Part shown: positions 26,350 through 34,855 of the stretch, one piece after another
Layout: every line of letters starts with the position of its first letter
Numbering within the stretch: the first letter of the stretch is position 1
Assembly (NCBI GenBank): GCA_016721825.1
Contig: JADKHI010000006.1
Coordinates: forward strand, 496,001 to 560,000
From: Flavobacteriales bacterium
GTDB lineage: Bacteria; Bacteroidota; Bacteroidia; Flavobacteriales_F; PHOS-HE28
Length of the DNA stretch: 64,000 bases
Reading direction: 5' to 3'
Notes under the pieces: model-generated
What the model saw: the letters and a program-made list of their open reading frames with translations, nothing else
Told to the model about the DNA's origin: nothing
The model's database searches: none
Program-made: the position numbers and the translations under genes

Positions 26350-27360
26350 ATGAGAACACTCTTCACCCTTGCCGGAGCCACTGCCTTCATGTTGTTGAAT
26401 GCTCAAACGATCACTTCTGCGGATGCTCCTGCGGTAGGCTACACGTTCTCCTGGCAGACCAGCGCCTGGTACGGGGTGTTGAGCACCGGCAGCGGACAGA
26501 CCTGGGACATGAGCGCAGCGACACCTTCGGGCGGGGCCGAAGTGTTCTCTTACATTCTCCCAAGCTTGGCGCCCGGCTCCGCCCAATTCCCGGACGCGGA
26601 CCTGGCCCTTCAACCCGCTGGCAGTCTGACCACCGCGAGCTTCATTGATGTGCAGCCGGACGGGCTCTATGGCCTTGGCTCCTACGACAGTGGAGGACCT
26701 GTAACCGCGCTCTTCTCCGATGTGGAGAACACCATGCGCTATCCCTGCACCGTGGGAACCACATGGACCGACTTCGCGGCCTACGAGACCCAAGTGAGCG
26801 GCACGCCCATCAGCTCCGGGGCCGACACCAGCACTTACACTGCTGATGGCTCGGGCACCCTCATTCTGCCTAACGGGACCTTTACGGACGTCCTCCGCAT
26901 CACACACGCTTCGAGCGAGACCGCCGTGTCCTTCGGCACCACCTACATGACCACGAAAGACGAAGTGATCTTCCGGAAGACCGGAACCCAGGAAGTGCTG
27001 GCCAGCACCATCCATCATGTCTACTACACGAACGGCTCACAATCCGGGGAACTGTTCCAATCCTACTACCTGGTCCCCATCGTCGCAGGCATCGTGACCA
27101 CCGAGGCAGCAACCGGGCTCTCCCTCTTCCCGAATCCTACCAACGGGATCGTGCGCATCCAGGCCAACGCGATCGGTGCGATGGAGATGACGGTGACGGA
27201 CGCCCTTGGACGCACCGTGCATGCGGAACACTTCTCCATCGGGAATGGCATGGGCAGCGGCATTTCGCTCGATGTGAGCACCTGGGACAAGGGCGCATAT
27301 CATGTAACGGCGCGGGATAAGGCCGGACATGTGTCCGTTCAACGGTTGGTGGTGAACTGA
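26350..27360 (+). CDS. Secreted T9SS type A protein, paralogue of the gene at 19082
   Basis: 336 residues. Signal peptide MRTLFTLAGATAFMLLNAQ. Beta-rich mature domain sharing with the 19082-20086 product the order SGQTWDMSAA/GAGQVWDASGA, DVQPDGLYGLGSYD/DVASDGLYVIGSYN, YPCTVGTTWTD/FPCTLGTTWTD and GTLILPNGTFTDVLRI/GSLQLPWGTLDNVLRI. C-terminal type A sorting domain (LSLFPNPTNGIVRIQ ... WDKGAYHVTARDKAG). Role unknown; probable surface or released protein. Confidence 0.8.
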   Translation: MRTLFTLAGATAFMLLNAQTITSADAPAVGYTFSWQTSAWYGVLSTGSGQTWDMSAATPSGGAEVFSYILPSLAPGSAQFPDADLALQPAGSLTTASFIDVQPDGLYGLGSYDSGGPVTALFSDVENTMRYPCTVGTTWTDFAAYETQVSGTPISSGADTSTYTADGSGTLILPNGTFTDVLRITHASSETAVSFGTTYMTTKDEVIFRKTGTQEVLASTIHHVYYTNGSQSGELFQSYYLVPIVAGIVTTEAATGLSLFPNPTNGIVRIQANAIGAMEMTVTDALGRTVHAEHFSIGNGMGSGISLDVSTWDKGAYHVTARDKAGHVSVQRLVVN

Positions 27361-27392
27361 GCATCGACCCGTGCACTCAGCGCCCGATCGCA

Positions 27393-27421
27393 TTCCCGCT
27401 TCGGCAAGCTGAAGTCGGGAA
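27393..27421 (+). terminator. Hairpin after the T9SS gene
   Basis: Arms TTCCCGCTTC and GAAGTCGGGAA (one bulged T) around an 8-base loop, 33 bases after the stop at 27360. No U-run follows, so it may be a 3'-end-stabilising hairpin rather than a classic terminator. Confidence 0.4.
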
Positions 27422-27440
27422 AGGAGGTTCGAAGCACGGC

Positions 27441-27448
27441 TATCTTCG
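27441..27448 (+). promoter_or_regulatory. -7 box of the VOC gene at 27468
   Basis: TATCTTCG, identical to the trpS box, 19 bases before the ATG. Confidence 0.5.
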
Positions 27449-27467
27449 CTTCAACCAACACCATCCC

Positions 27468-27821
27468 ATGTCACGACACGTCACCGGTATCGGCGGATTC
27501 TTCTTCCGCTCGGACGACCACAAGGCCCTTGCCAAGTGGTACAACGACCACTTCGGCATCAACGACCAGGAGAACGGCTGGATCTGGCAACAGGATGCCG
27601 GGCCCACGGTGTTCTCGCCGTTCAAGCGCGACAGCGACTACTTCGACAGCAAGCAACAGTTCATGCTGAACCTGCGCGTGCAGGACATGGATGGCCTGCT
27701 GAAGAAGCTCGAGGACGACGGCGTGCGCATCGATCCGAAGCGCATGGATGAGGACTACGGCCGCTTCGCGTGGGTGTACGATCCGGAAGGGAACAAGATC
27801 GAATTGTGGGAGCCGAAGTAG
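27468..27821 (+). CDS. VOC-family (glyoxalase/bleomycin-resistance-type) protein
   Basis: 117 residues, one VOC unit of two beta-alpha-beta-beta-beta motifs: HVTGIGGFFFRSDDHKALAKWYNDHFGI at the start and the typical end FAWVYDPEGNKIELWEPK, whose Glu is a usual metal ligand. Likely a metal-dependent enzyme or binding protein acting as a dimer; substrate cannot be told. First of a run of five small plus-strand genes. Confidence 0.85.
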   Translation: MSRHVTGIGGFFFRSDDHKALAKWYNDHFGINDQENGWIWQQDAGPTVFSPFKRDSDYFDSKQQFMLNLRVQDMDGLLKKLEDDGVRIDPKRMDEDYGRFAWVYDPEGNKIELWEPK

Positions 27822-27833
27822 TCCGATGAGGCA

Positions 27834-28163
27834 ATGTGGAAATGGGTCGTCATTGCCTTTAGCACTCTGGCTGTATACTGGGTGTTCTACCGCCGGAGGA
27901 AATTGGCCTTGGAATTACGGAGGCTTGATAGATTCCTGCGCTCCCAAGGCATTGACTTCATCCGAATACGAAGGGACTTCGGCAACTATGGCTGGCCGTC
28001 GTATGTCGTGATGTTCGGCTCCGCTGAGCAAAGTGATGCATTTCAAGTGTCGACAGCGTTTGATGCGCTCATCCAAGAAGTCCAGTCAATGCACAAGAGT
28101 CTCGTTGGATTTGAAGCTGACAGAGCCATTGGTGTCGAGCCTATTGTCCGAACACGGGCTTGA
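27834..28163 (+). CDS. Small membrane protein of unknown function
   Basis: 109 residues. N-terminal membrane segment (WVVIAFSTLAVYWVFYRRRK) followed by a short alpha/beta domain (DRFLRSQGIDFIRIRRDFGNYGWPSYVVMFGS). It lies 12 bases after the VOC gene and 5 before the SRPBCC gene, so a shared transcript is likely. No family recognised. Confidence 0.6.
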   Translation: MWKWVVIAFSTLAVYWVFYRRRKLALELRRLDRFLRSQGIDFIRIRRDFGNYGWPSYVVMFGSAEQSDAFQVSTAFDALIQEVQSMHKSLVGFEADRAIGVEPIVRTRA

Positions 28164-28168
28164 TCACC

Positions 28169-28615
28169 ATGATCGTTGAAGCACAGATCACCATCAATGG
28201 TTCCAAGGCCGTGGTCTGGGCCGCGACCACCAACATCGCGAACTTCGCAGAGCTGCTCAGCGGTGTCGAAAAGATCGAGGTCGTCGAACGGCCGGCGACC
28301 GGTCTCGTCGGACTGAAGTGGAAGGAGACGCGCATGCTCTTCGGCAAGTCGGCTACCGTGGAGAAGTGGATCACGGAGGCGAAGGAGAACACGTTCTACA
28401 CGACCCGAGCAGAGGACAGCGGCTTCGTGTTCATCACCACCAACCGCATCTCCGGAAGCGATGGCGGCGTGACGCTCACCGGTATTCATGAGACCCAACC
28501 TCAAGGTTTGATCGCCAGCCTGAAGGCGCTGCCCATGGTTTTCTTCAAGGGGATGATCAAGAAGGCGATCCTGCAGGACCTGAACGATATTAAGACGGAA
28601 GTGGAACGAGAATGA
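28169..28615 (+). CDS. SRPBCC-family (polyketide cyclase-like) protein
   Basis: 148 residues from MIVEAQITI; a TTG nine bases earlier is in frame but less likely. Features of a START-like fold: the opening strand VEAQITINGSKAVVWAATTN, VEKIEVVERPATGLVGLKWKETR, and the long C-terminal helix KGMIKKAILQDLNDIKTEVERE. Probably binds a small hydrophobic ligand. No partner gene indicates which. Confidence 0.8.
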   Translation: MIVEAQITINGSKAVVWAATTNIANFAELLSGVEKIEVVERPATGLVGLKWKETRMLFGKSATVEKWITEAKENTFYTTRAEDSGFVFITTNRISGSDGGVTLTGIHETQPQGLIASLKALPMVFFKGMIKKAILQDLNDIKTEVERE

Positions 28616-28627
28616 TCACATCTACCC

Positions 28628-29164
28628 ATGAGTGAGTTCAGTGAGAGTTACCATCTGAGAAGTGAGCGCGCCGAGGATGCCATCGAACTTCTGCGTCGCG
28701 CTAAGCTCAAGGGCTATGTGTTTCAGCCTGTCAATGGATGGGTGACGTTCGTAGCAGAGCAGGGGGTTTTCGAACCAGATAAGAGGATCGTGACTGCGGC
28801 GACCCATCCTCTATTGCACTACGTCTCCGCCGAAGACCACGAATGGAGCTTCGCGCTGTATGAGGACACCAAATTGGTCAGCGGTTATCGCTGCAGTTGG
28901 GATGACGAGGTGACCGTGGACCATTCCAACTATTCACGCGCCGCGCTCGAGCAGTATGTGCCGTTAGCGCAGCTAGCTCACCTCGACGAACTCGAGCGGC
29001 AGTTGCACCCGAAGGATCTAGACGACCACTTGGGGGCAGAACCTTCAAAGTTGTTTGCGCAGGTACTCGGGTTGGAGCACTTTGATTGGCTGTCATATGA
29101 TCACATGGCCCGTGACTTTGACAGCTCGCCCGAAGACCATACCGACGTCGCCAAGGTCATCTAA
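28628..29164 (+). CDS. Hypothetical protein
   Basis: 178 residues, cytoplasmic, acidic, no signal or membrane segment. N-terminal half has YHLRSERAEDAIELLRRAKLKGYVFQPVNGWVTFV and repeated aromatic strands, C-terminal half is helical and His/Asp-rich. The layout recalls immunity proteins of polymorphic toxins, but I see no diagnostic motif. Twelve bases after the SRPBCC gene. A gene of lower GC than its neighbours. Confidence 0.55.
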   Translation: MSEFSESYHLRSERAEDAIELLRRAKLKGYVFQPVNGWVTFVAEQGVFEPDKRIVTAATHPLLHYVSAEDHEWSFALYEDTKLVSGYRCSWDDEVTVDHSNYSRAALEQYVPLAQLAHLDELERQLHPKDLDDHLGAEPSKLFAQVLGLEHFDWLSYDHMARDFDSSPEDHTDVAKVI

Positions 29165-29184
29165 CAAGGAGTTCAACGAACACC

Positions 29185-29730
29185 ATGCGCCCCCTCCGCT
29201 TTTCCCTCAACGTCACCTTGGACGGCTGCTACGATCACACCGTGGGGATCGCGGACGCGGATCTGCACCGCAACGCGATGGAGTACATCGCGGGGTGCGA
29301 TGAACTGCTGTTCGGCAGGGTCACCTACGAGATGATGGTGGCCGCGTGGCGCTTGCCGGCATCGTGGCCGATGCCGGAGTGGATGCTGCCCTTCGCACAG
29401 ACCATCCACGCGGCGAAGAAGTACGTAGTGAGCAGTACGCTGAAGGAGGTGGACTGGAATTCAGAACTCGTGCGCGGGGACCTCGCGACTTTCGTTCTGC
29501 AGCTCAAGCAGCAGCCGGGCAAGGGCATCGGTGTGGGCGGCGTGCAACTCGCGATGGCCTTGACGGAACTAGGCCTGATCGATGAGTACCAGATCGTGGT
29601 GCATCCGCGGATCATCGGTCGTGGGCCGACCTTGTTCGCGGGGCTTTCGAAGATGGTGGACCTCAAGCTCGTGGGACGCGAGGAGTTCGCCTCGGGCGCG
29701 GTGGCGATGCGGTATGAGGTGAAGCGGTGA
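29185..29730 (+). CDS. Dihydrofolate reductase-family protein (RibD C-terminal type)
   Basis: 181 residues. Starts with the family signature RPLRFSLNVTLDGCYDHTVG, then DELLFGRVTYEMMVAAWRLP, and ends with GKGIGVGGVQLAMALTELGLIDEYQIVVHPRIIGRGPTLF, the NADPH-binding GVGGVQLA loop being clear. Members reduce pteridine- or deaminated-riboflavin-like compounds; many are uncharacterised single-domain accessory proteins, and this one is unlikely to be the housekeeping FolA. Confidence 0.85.
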   Translation: MRPLRFSLNVTLDGCYDHTVGIADADLHRNAMEYIAGCDELLFGRVTYEMMVAAWRLPASWPMPEWMLPFAQTIHAAKKYVVSSTLKEVDWNSELVRGDLATFVLQLKQQPGKGIGVGGVQLAMALTELGLIDEYQIVVHPRIIGRGPTLFAGLSKMVDLKLVGREEFASGAVAMRYEVKR

Positions 29731-29805
29731 TCTTCAGGATCGACCGTTCCATCCATTGTCGGGCAAGCAGATCCAGCTGTGCCGACTGCAAGGGTTTAGC
29801 CCACC

Positions 29806-30216
29806 TCACGCGAGGATCTCGCACCGCGAGTTATCCACCCGCTCCAACGTGATGGTCTCGTCGCCCTTTGGGAGTTTCCAGATGATGCTGGCTCCTTGGC
29901 GATAGCCGATCAATGCGGAGCCGAGCACGGAGAGCACCGAGAGCTTATTCTGCTTCAGGTCCGCATCGGCGTGCATCACCACTTGCAGGTCGTTCTTGCG
30001 ACCAGCGGGCGTGCCCACATCAACGATGCTGCAGATGCGGACCACATCGCTGGGCATCTCCTCTTCCTTGCGCACATCGGCCGTCTCAAGTTCCTTGTAT
30101 AAACGGTCCAGGCTATTCTGCACCTGGATGTCGGGCGGGTTGTGTCCGATGATCCATGAGCGCATCAGGTCGCGTTCCTTTTCGGAAATGATCAAGCGTG
30201 GATTCTTCATGGTCAT
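29806..30216 (-). CDS. Rnk/GreA C-terminal-like RNA polymerase secondary-channel-type protein
   Basis: 136 residues. N-terminal coil region (EKERDLMRSWIIGHNPPDIQVQNSLDRLYKELETADV) and a C-terminal FKBP-like GreA/GreB domain (LSVLSVLGSALIGYRQGASIIWKLPKGDETITLERV). Rnk-type proteins bind RNA polymerase with a short coiled coil and affect nucleoside diphosphate kinase levels in Enterobacteria; here the role is inferred. Using the first of two ATGs (30216 or 30210) it overlaps the pntB stop by 4 bases, so it ends the transhydrogenase operon. Confidence 0.75.
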   Translation of the reverse strand: MTMKNPRLIISEKERDLMRSWIIGHNPPDIQVQNSLDRLYKELETADVRKEEEMPSDVVRICSIVDVGTPAGRKNDLQVVMHADADLKQNKLSVLSVLGSALIGYRQGASIIWKLPKGDETITLERVDNSRCEILA

Positions 30217-31595
30217 ATGCGTTTTAGTTCGTCAATGATGGTCCGTAAGCTGCTGCGTGCGTCGCCGAAGAGCAGGCGACAGTTGGCACGATCGAAGAGC
30301 AGGTTCATCTCGCCGGAGTAGCCGGCGGCCATACCGCGTTTCAATACGATCACCTGCTTGGCGGCATGGGCGCGGATGATGGGCATGCCGTAGATGGAGG
30401 AGTCGGCATCGGTCTCGGCGGCCGGGTTCACTACATCGTTGGCACCGATCACCAGCACGGCATCGTACCGCCCCATCATGTCGTTCACGTCCTCCATGCT
30501 CAAGATGCTCTCGTAGGCCACATTGGCTTCGGCGAGCAGCACGTTCATATGCCCTGGCATACGGCCGGCCACGGGGTGTATGATGTAATGCACCGTTGCG
30601 CCCATGCGCTCCAACGCGGTCTGCATCTCCTGGCAGGTGCCTTGTGCTTGGCTCACCGCCATGCCGTAGCCGGGGATGATGGCCACCTGCCGTGAAAAGG
30701 CCAGCAGCGAAGCGGTCTCGGAGGCGCTTATGGGTCTGATGTCCTGTTCACGTTCGCTGCCCGGCGTATCGCGCTTGATGACACCGGCCAGCACGCTGCG
30801 CAGGGTGCGGTTCATGGCCTTGCTCATCTGGAGCGTGAGCAGGATACCGGTGGCGCCCACGAGCACACCACCGATGAGCATGACGGTATCTTGGAAGAAC
30901 ATACCGGCCAGCAGTGCCACCAGCCCGTGCAGCGCAACGAGGAAGCAGATCAGCACCGGCATGTCGGCCCCGCCGATGGGCAAGGTGAACAGCGCACCGT
31001 ATACCAGCGAGATCACGGCCATCAGTAGCAACACCGTGGTGAAGGGGACAACGGGCACCGGGGCGAGCATGTACAGCGCGAACAACGCCACCATGGTCCA
31101 CAAGAGGACGCGTGCGGCGCGGATATGGATGCGCTTGACCTTGGGCAGCTTCTTGCCTTCCAACTTGGCATGTGCCACCAGGCTGCCGGTGAAGGCCACA
31201 CCTCCGAACACGGCGCTCAGCAGCAGCAGTCCACCGGTGGTGCGCATGTCATCACTGATCGGGTGCGCAAGCCCTTCTATCAGGGCGATGATCACTGCGG
31301 CCAGACCACCGAAGCCGTTGAGCATGGCCACGAGTTGCGGCATACCGGTCATGGGCACACGCACGGCCAACAACCTACCGATGATGGTACCCGCGCCGAG
31401 CAAGCAGGCCACCAATACGATATTGAAGGTGCCCGCCCCTGCTGCGGGTGCGTAGGACTTGATGGCCACACCGATCAACGCGACCACCACGCTGGTTGCG
31501 GCCACGGCATTGCCCAGCACGGCTTTGGCGGGGTCGCCCATGAACTTCAATCCGAGGATGAGCCCGAGGGTCGCTATGAGAAAGAGGAATTCCAT
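30213..31595 (-). CDS. pntB: NAD(P) transhydrogenase subunit beta
   Basis: 460 residues, full length. Proton-translocating transhydrogenase, reducing NADP+ with NADH at the expense of the proton gradient. The first 270 residues contain the membrane helices of domain II; the C-terminal domain III binds NADP(H) through IIPGYGMAVSQAQ (GxGxAxxQ form) and VLVIGANDVVNPAA. Fourth in the operon gdh-pntA1-pntA2-pntB, 70 bases after pntA2. Confidence 0.95.
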   Translation of the reverse strand: MEFLFLIATLGLILGLKFMGDPAKAVLGNAVAATSVVVALIGVAIKSYAPAAGAGTFNIVLVACLLGAGTIIGRLLAVRVPMTGMPQLVAMLNGFGGLAAVIIALIEGLAHPISDDMRTTGGLLLLSAVFGGVAFTGSLVAHAKLEGKKLPKVKRIHIRAARVLLWTMVALFALYMLAPVPVVPFTTVLLLMAVISLVYGALFTLPIGGADMPVLICFLVALHGLVALLAGMFFQDTVMLIGGVLVGATGILLTLQMSKAMNRTLRSVLAGVIKRDTPGSEREQDIRPISASETASLLAFSRQVAIIPGYGMAVSQAQGTCQEMQTALERMGATVHYIIHPVAGRMPGHMNVLLAEANVAYESILSMEDVNDMMGRYDAVLVIGANDVVNPAAETDADSSIYGMPIIRAHAAKQVIVLKRGMAAGYSGEMNLLFDRANCRLLFGDARSSLRTIIDELKRI

Positions 31596-31665
31596 GCGTG
31601 TGCGGATACGGTGGTATGTGGAACGCCGCCCCGCAGCGCGGAGGCGGCGTTCGCGGATGTGATGG

Positions 31666-31986
31666 TCAGGCCTTGTTAGTGTCCCGTTTCTTCACCTGGA
31701 ACATGGCGAGCATGCGGTGCGTGACGAAGAAGCCGCCAGCGATGTTGATGGCGCCCAAGAGCACGGCGATGGAGGAGAACAGCAGCACCCACACCCGGTC
31801 CGGCGGGGTGCTCATCAACTGGATCAATCCACCGAAGAGGATGATACCGCTGATGGCGTTGGACCCCGACATCAGCGGGGTGTGGAGCACGGCGGGTACG
31901 TTCTTGATCACCTCGAAGCCGAGCAGGAGGCTCATGGCGAGGATGAACAGGCCATCGATGGATGTGATGTGGTAGGTGAATTCCAT
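31666..31986 (-). CDS. pntA2: NAD(P) transhydrogenase subunit alpha, membrane part (alpha-2)
   Basis: 106 residues from MEFTYHITSIDGLF. Three to four membrane helices (GLFILAMSLLLGFEVI, AVLHTPLMSGSNAISGIILFGGLI, WVLLFSSIAVLLGAINIAGGFFV); the HTPLMSGSNAISG stretch is typical of domain II of PntA. In this split architecture the NAD-binding part is the separate upstream gene, ending 7 bases before this start. Confidence 0.93.
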   Translation of the reverse strand: MEFTYHITSIDGLFILAMSLLLGFEVIKNVPAVLHTPLMSGSNAISGIILFGGLIQLMSTPPDRVWVLLFSSIAVLLGAINIAGGFFVTHRMLAMFQVKKRDTNKA

Positions 31987-31993
31987 GGTGGGA

Positions 31994-33100
31994 TCAGTTG
32001 CCGAGGAAGCGCGCGTTGACCACCACGCCATTCTCCACCACGCGTGTGCCGCGCAGGATCTCGTCGTTGGGCTTCCCACCTATGTTCTTCAACAGGTGCT
32101 CGATGAAGGTGGTGTAGTTGTTCGAGATAAGGAATGAGGTGGAGTGTGCGCAGCTGCATTCGATGGCGGTGGGGCCCAGAATGGTGATCTCGTTGCGCAT
32201 CACCGTGGCATCGGGTTCGGTAAGGGCGCAGTTGCCGCCGGTACTTGCGGCCAGGTCCACGATCACGGCGCCTGGCTTCATGGCCAGCACCATCTCCTCG
32301 GTAATGAGCAACGGTGCGCTCTTGCCGGGGATCCTCGCGGTGGTGATCACCACATCGGCCTGCGCCGCTTCGCGGTGGATCACTTCGCGGATGCGTTCCA
32401 ACTGCTCTGCCGATTGCTCCACCGCATAGCCACCGGTACTGCGTGCGTCCACGGCACCATCCACTTCAATGAAGGTGGCGCCTAGACTTTCCACCTCCGT
32501 CCTGGAGGCGGCACGAACATCATAGGCGCGCACGATGGCCCCCAGCCGCTTGGCTGTTGCAATGGCTTGCAGGCCGGCCACACCCGCTCCCATGATCAGG
32601 AATTTCGCCGGGCGCAACGTTCCTCCCGCACTGGTGATCATGGGCACCGTGGCCAGCGAACGTTCGGCCGCCAGCAGCACGGCCTGGTAGCCGGAGATGG
32701 AGGCCACCGACGACAGCACGTCCATGGCTTGCGCCAAGGTGGTGCGCGGGATCATATCCAGGCTGTAAAGGGTGATGCCGTCACGGGCATAGGTATCCAC
32801 CACGGCACGGTCGTTCAGCACGTTGAAGAAGCCGATGAAGGTCTTCGGACCATCCAGTTCCTCGCCCCGGTAATGACTGTCGTGCCCCAGGATGATATCG
32901 GCCCGCTGCATCACATCGGCACGGCCATCCACCAGTTCGGCTCCTGCCTTCAGGTAAGCCTCATCGGTGAATCCGGCGGCGCGCCCGGCTCCCTTCTGCA
33001 CGATCACCTTCACCTGTACGCCGAGCCGGGCAACACCTGCCGGTGCCAACGCCACCAAACGGCGACGCTCGCCTTCTTTCAATACTCCTATGGTATGCAT
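31994..33100 (-). CDS. pntA1: NAD(P) transhydrogenase subunit alpha, NAD-binding part (alpha-1)
   Basis: 368 residues. Soluble domain I related to alanine dehydrogenase: N-terminal IGVLKEGERRRLVALAPAGVARL, substrate-domain loop KTFIGFFNVLNDRAV, and NAD-binding LIMGAGVAGLQAIATAKRLGAIVRAYDVR with the acidic end of the dinucleotide fold. Starts 3 bases after the glutamate dehydrogenase stop, so both are on one transcript, linking NADPH supply to glutamate metabolism. Confidence 0.95.
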   Translation of the reverse strand: MHTIGVLKEGERRRLVALAPAGVARLGVQVKVIVQKGAGRAAGFTDEAYLKAGAELVDGRADVMQRADIILGHDSHYRGEELDGPKTFIGFFNVLNDRAVVDTYARDGITLYSLDMIPRTTLAQAMDVLSSVASISGYQAVLLAAERSLATVPMITSAGGTLRPAKFLIMGAGVAGLQAIATAKRLGAIVRAYDVRAASRTEVESLGATFIEVDGAVDARSTGGYAVEQSAEQLERIREVIHREAAQADVVITTARIPGKSAPLLITEEMVLAMKPGAVIVDLAASTGGNCALTEPDATVMRNEITILGPTAIECSCAHSTSFLISNNYTTFIEHLLKNIGGKPNDEILRGTRVVENGVVVNARFLGN

Positions 33101-33103
33101 GGC

Positions 33104-34393
33104 CTATGGGAAGATCCCGCGTTCCTTGTAGGTCTTTTCCAATCGGCGCAGGGCTACGATGTAGGCGCTGGTACGCCAGTCGGTATCGAATTCCTTCGCG
33201 GTGCTCACCACGCTGTTGAACGCTACAGCGATCTTGTCATGGATCTGCTCCAGCACCTCTTCGATCTTCCACACCTCGCTTCGCTTGTTCTGTAGCCATT
33301 CGTAATAGCTACCGATAACCCCGCCGCTGTTGCAGAGGATATCCGGGATGATGTCCACCCCATTGGCGCGCAGGATGGCCTCGCCTTCCGTATCGGTAGG
33401 GCCGTTGGCACCTTCGGCCACCACTTGAGCGGTGATGGTTCCGGCGTTGGCCGCGGTGATCTGGTTACCCAGGGCAGCGGGCACCACGATCTCGCAGTCG
33501 ATGGCGAAGAAGCGTTGCGGATCAATAGTGGCCGCACCCGTGAATCCGGAGAGGTTACGGCCGTTGGCGGCACTGTGGTCGTTGAGGGCTTCCGGGCTTA
33601 TTCCCGCAGGTTCATGGTAGGTGGCTCCAGCGTCCTGCACACCCACCAGGATGGCCCCTTCGCGCTCCAGGAAATGGGCGGTCCAGTAGCCTACGTTGCC
33701 GAAGCCTTGAACGATGTAGCGCATGCCCTTCAACGAACGGTTGGACCGCTCGGCCCAGGTCTTCAGCGTGGCCACTACACCGAAGCCGGTGGCGCGGTCG
33801 CGCCCTTCCAGCCCACCTGCACCCAAGGGTTTACCGGTCACCACGTGCAGGTTGGCGAAGCGCGTGGATGGAGATTTTGTGCTGGAATACGTGTCCGCTA
33901 TCCACGCCATGATCTGCGCATTGGTGTTCACGTCCGGCGCGGGGATATCCAGGTCAGGACCGATGTTATCACCCAGGGCGTAGGTGAAGCGACGCGTGAT
34001 GCGCTCCAGCTCTCCGCTGGAATATTTCTTGGGGTCGATCTCGATGCCACCCTTGGCACCACCATAAGGCAAACCGGCCAACGCGGTCTTCCAGGTCATC
34101 CAAATGGCCAGTGCGCGCGCAGAGTCGAGGTCCACGGTGGCATGGTAGCGCAGTCCACCTTTGTAGGGTCCTAGCGCGTTGTTGTGCTGCACGCGGTAGC
34201 CGGTGAAGACCTCGATGGACCCATTGTCCAGCTTCACGGGGAAGTGGACCACGATCTCGGTGTTGGTCTTCGAGAGGATCTTGCGTACTCCGGGATCGAG
34301 CTTCATCACCTCCGCTGCATGGGCGAATTGTTCCATCACTATATCGTACATCCCTTGCTTCTTCACCGGCGTTGCGGTTGCTGTGGTTTCCAT
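33104..34393 (-). CDS. Glutamate dehydrogenase (Glu/Leu/Phe/Val dehydrogenase family)
   Basis: 429 residues from METTATATPVKK; an ATG at 34414 in frame is an alternative and would overlap the upstream gene. Oxidatively deaminates glutamate or aminates 2-oxoglutarate. Substrate site GPYKGGLRYH, catalytic lysine in LPYGGAKGGIEIDPK, and the coenzyme fold RYIVQGFGNVGYWTAHFLEREGAILVGVQDA are all present. First enzyme of the gdh-pnt operon, after the Cys-rich gene. Coenzyme preference not decided from sequence, though coupling to transhydrogenase suggests NADP balance. Confidence 0.93.
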   Translation of the reverse strand: METTATATPVKKQGMYDIVMEQFAHAAEVMKLDPGVRKILSKTNTEIVVHFPVKLDNGSIEVFTGYRVQHNNALGPYKGGLRYHATVDLDSARALAIWMTWKTALAGLPYGGAKGGIEIDPKKYSSGELERITRRFTYALGDNIGPDLDIPAPDVNTNAQIMAWIADTYSSTKSPSTRFANLHVVTGKPLGAGGLEGRDRATGFGVVATLKTWAERSNRSLKGMRYIVQGFGNVGYWTAHFLEREGAILVGVQDAGATYHEPAGISPEALNDHSAANGRNLSGFTGAATIDPQRFFAIDCEIVVPAALGNQITAANAGTITAQVVAEGANGPTDTEGEAILRANGVDIIPDILCNSGGVIGSYYEWLQNKRSEVWKIEEVLEQIHDKIAVAFNSVVSTAKEFDTDWRTSAYIVALRRLEKTYKERGIFP

Positions 34394-34406
34394 CGTGTTC
34401 AATTGA

Positions 34407-34694
34407 TCAATCATGATGTTGGCAGTGCAGAACAACTTGGCCGGGCTTGCGCAAGACACACGTGTGAACATGGTCGCAGTTGTTGCATAGTCCCGCCAGG
34501 GGCACAAAGGCGTGCTGTTGCCCATTCCCGGAGGCTCCGTTCATCAGCGTCCGTGGCCCATCGGCCACGGCATGCAGATCACAATACTGCACATGGCCGC
34601 GAGCGGCTATGCGTTGTATGCAGTCCGGGGCATTCAGGCAGTTGATGCACAGCGACCTTCCTGGAGCGGTGCTGATCTGTGGTTCGTGATCCAT
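34407..34694 (-). CDS. Small Cys-rich protein with two copies of a CxxC-type motif
   Basis: 95 residues from MDHEPQIS; an upstream in-frame extension is rejected because it lacks the motif. Two internal repeats: LCINCLNAPDCIQR...VQYCDLH and LCNNCDHVHTCVLRKPGQVVLHCQHH, i.e. LCxNC-x5-C-x2-R-x(5)-V-x2-C-x2-H twice. Each could hold a metal ion or iron-sulfur cluster. Single-copy versions (GLCxxCxxxxxC...WHCEEY) are familiar from anaerobic bacteria, function unknown. It is the first gene after the two-component system and 13 bases before glutamate dehydrogenase, so it may be a redox or metal sensor for the operon; that is inference. Confidence 0.7.
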   Translation of the reverse strand: MDHEPQISTAPGRSLCINCLNAPDCIQRIAARGHVQYCDLHAVADGPRTLMNGASGNGQQHAFVPLAGLCNNCDHVHTCVLRKPGQVVLHCQHHD

Positions 34695-34709
34695 GGTCAC
34701 CACCACTAG

Positions 34710-34724
34710 CCAATGGCTGTGCCA
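34710..34724 (-). promoter_or_regulatory. Candidate sigma-54 (-24/-12) element
   Basis: On the minus strand TGGCAC-N5-TTGG matches TGGCAC-N5-TTGC in all but the last base. It lies 15 bases before the ATG of the Cys-rich gene and just after a regulator with an intact GAFTGA loop. The start would have a very short leader, which weakens the case. Nothing else is seen in 34725-34855. Confidence 0.4.
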
Positions 34725-34855
34725 CAGGACCGACCACAGCGCGATGGCCACTGACGGGAACGCGCATCGCCCTAGGGCGTCAAGGCGCACAGGATGTTCG
34801 GGCACGCATGGGCCGCCCGCAGCCCCGTACTGCGGAAGCTTTCCTTACCGGTACA

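Noticed and set aside
25765..27018. Upstream extension of the membrane protein at 25075 into a 647-codon frame
   Set aside because: It strings together the antisense of a T9SS gene, the VOC gene's first frame and the intergenic gap; the real start is the ATG at 25764.
29055..29303. Plus-strand 82-codon frame bridging the hypothetical gene and the dihydrofolate-reductase-like gene
   Set aside because: Out-of-frame overlap of two better supported genes.
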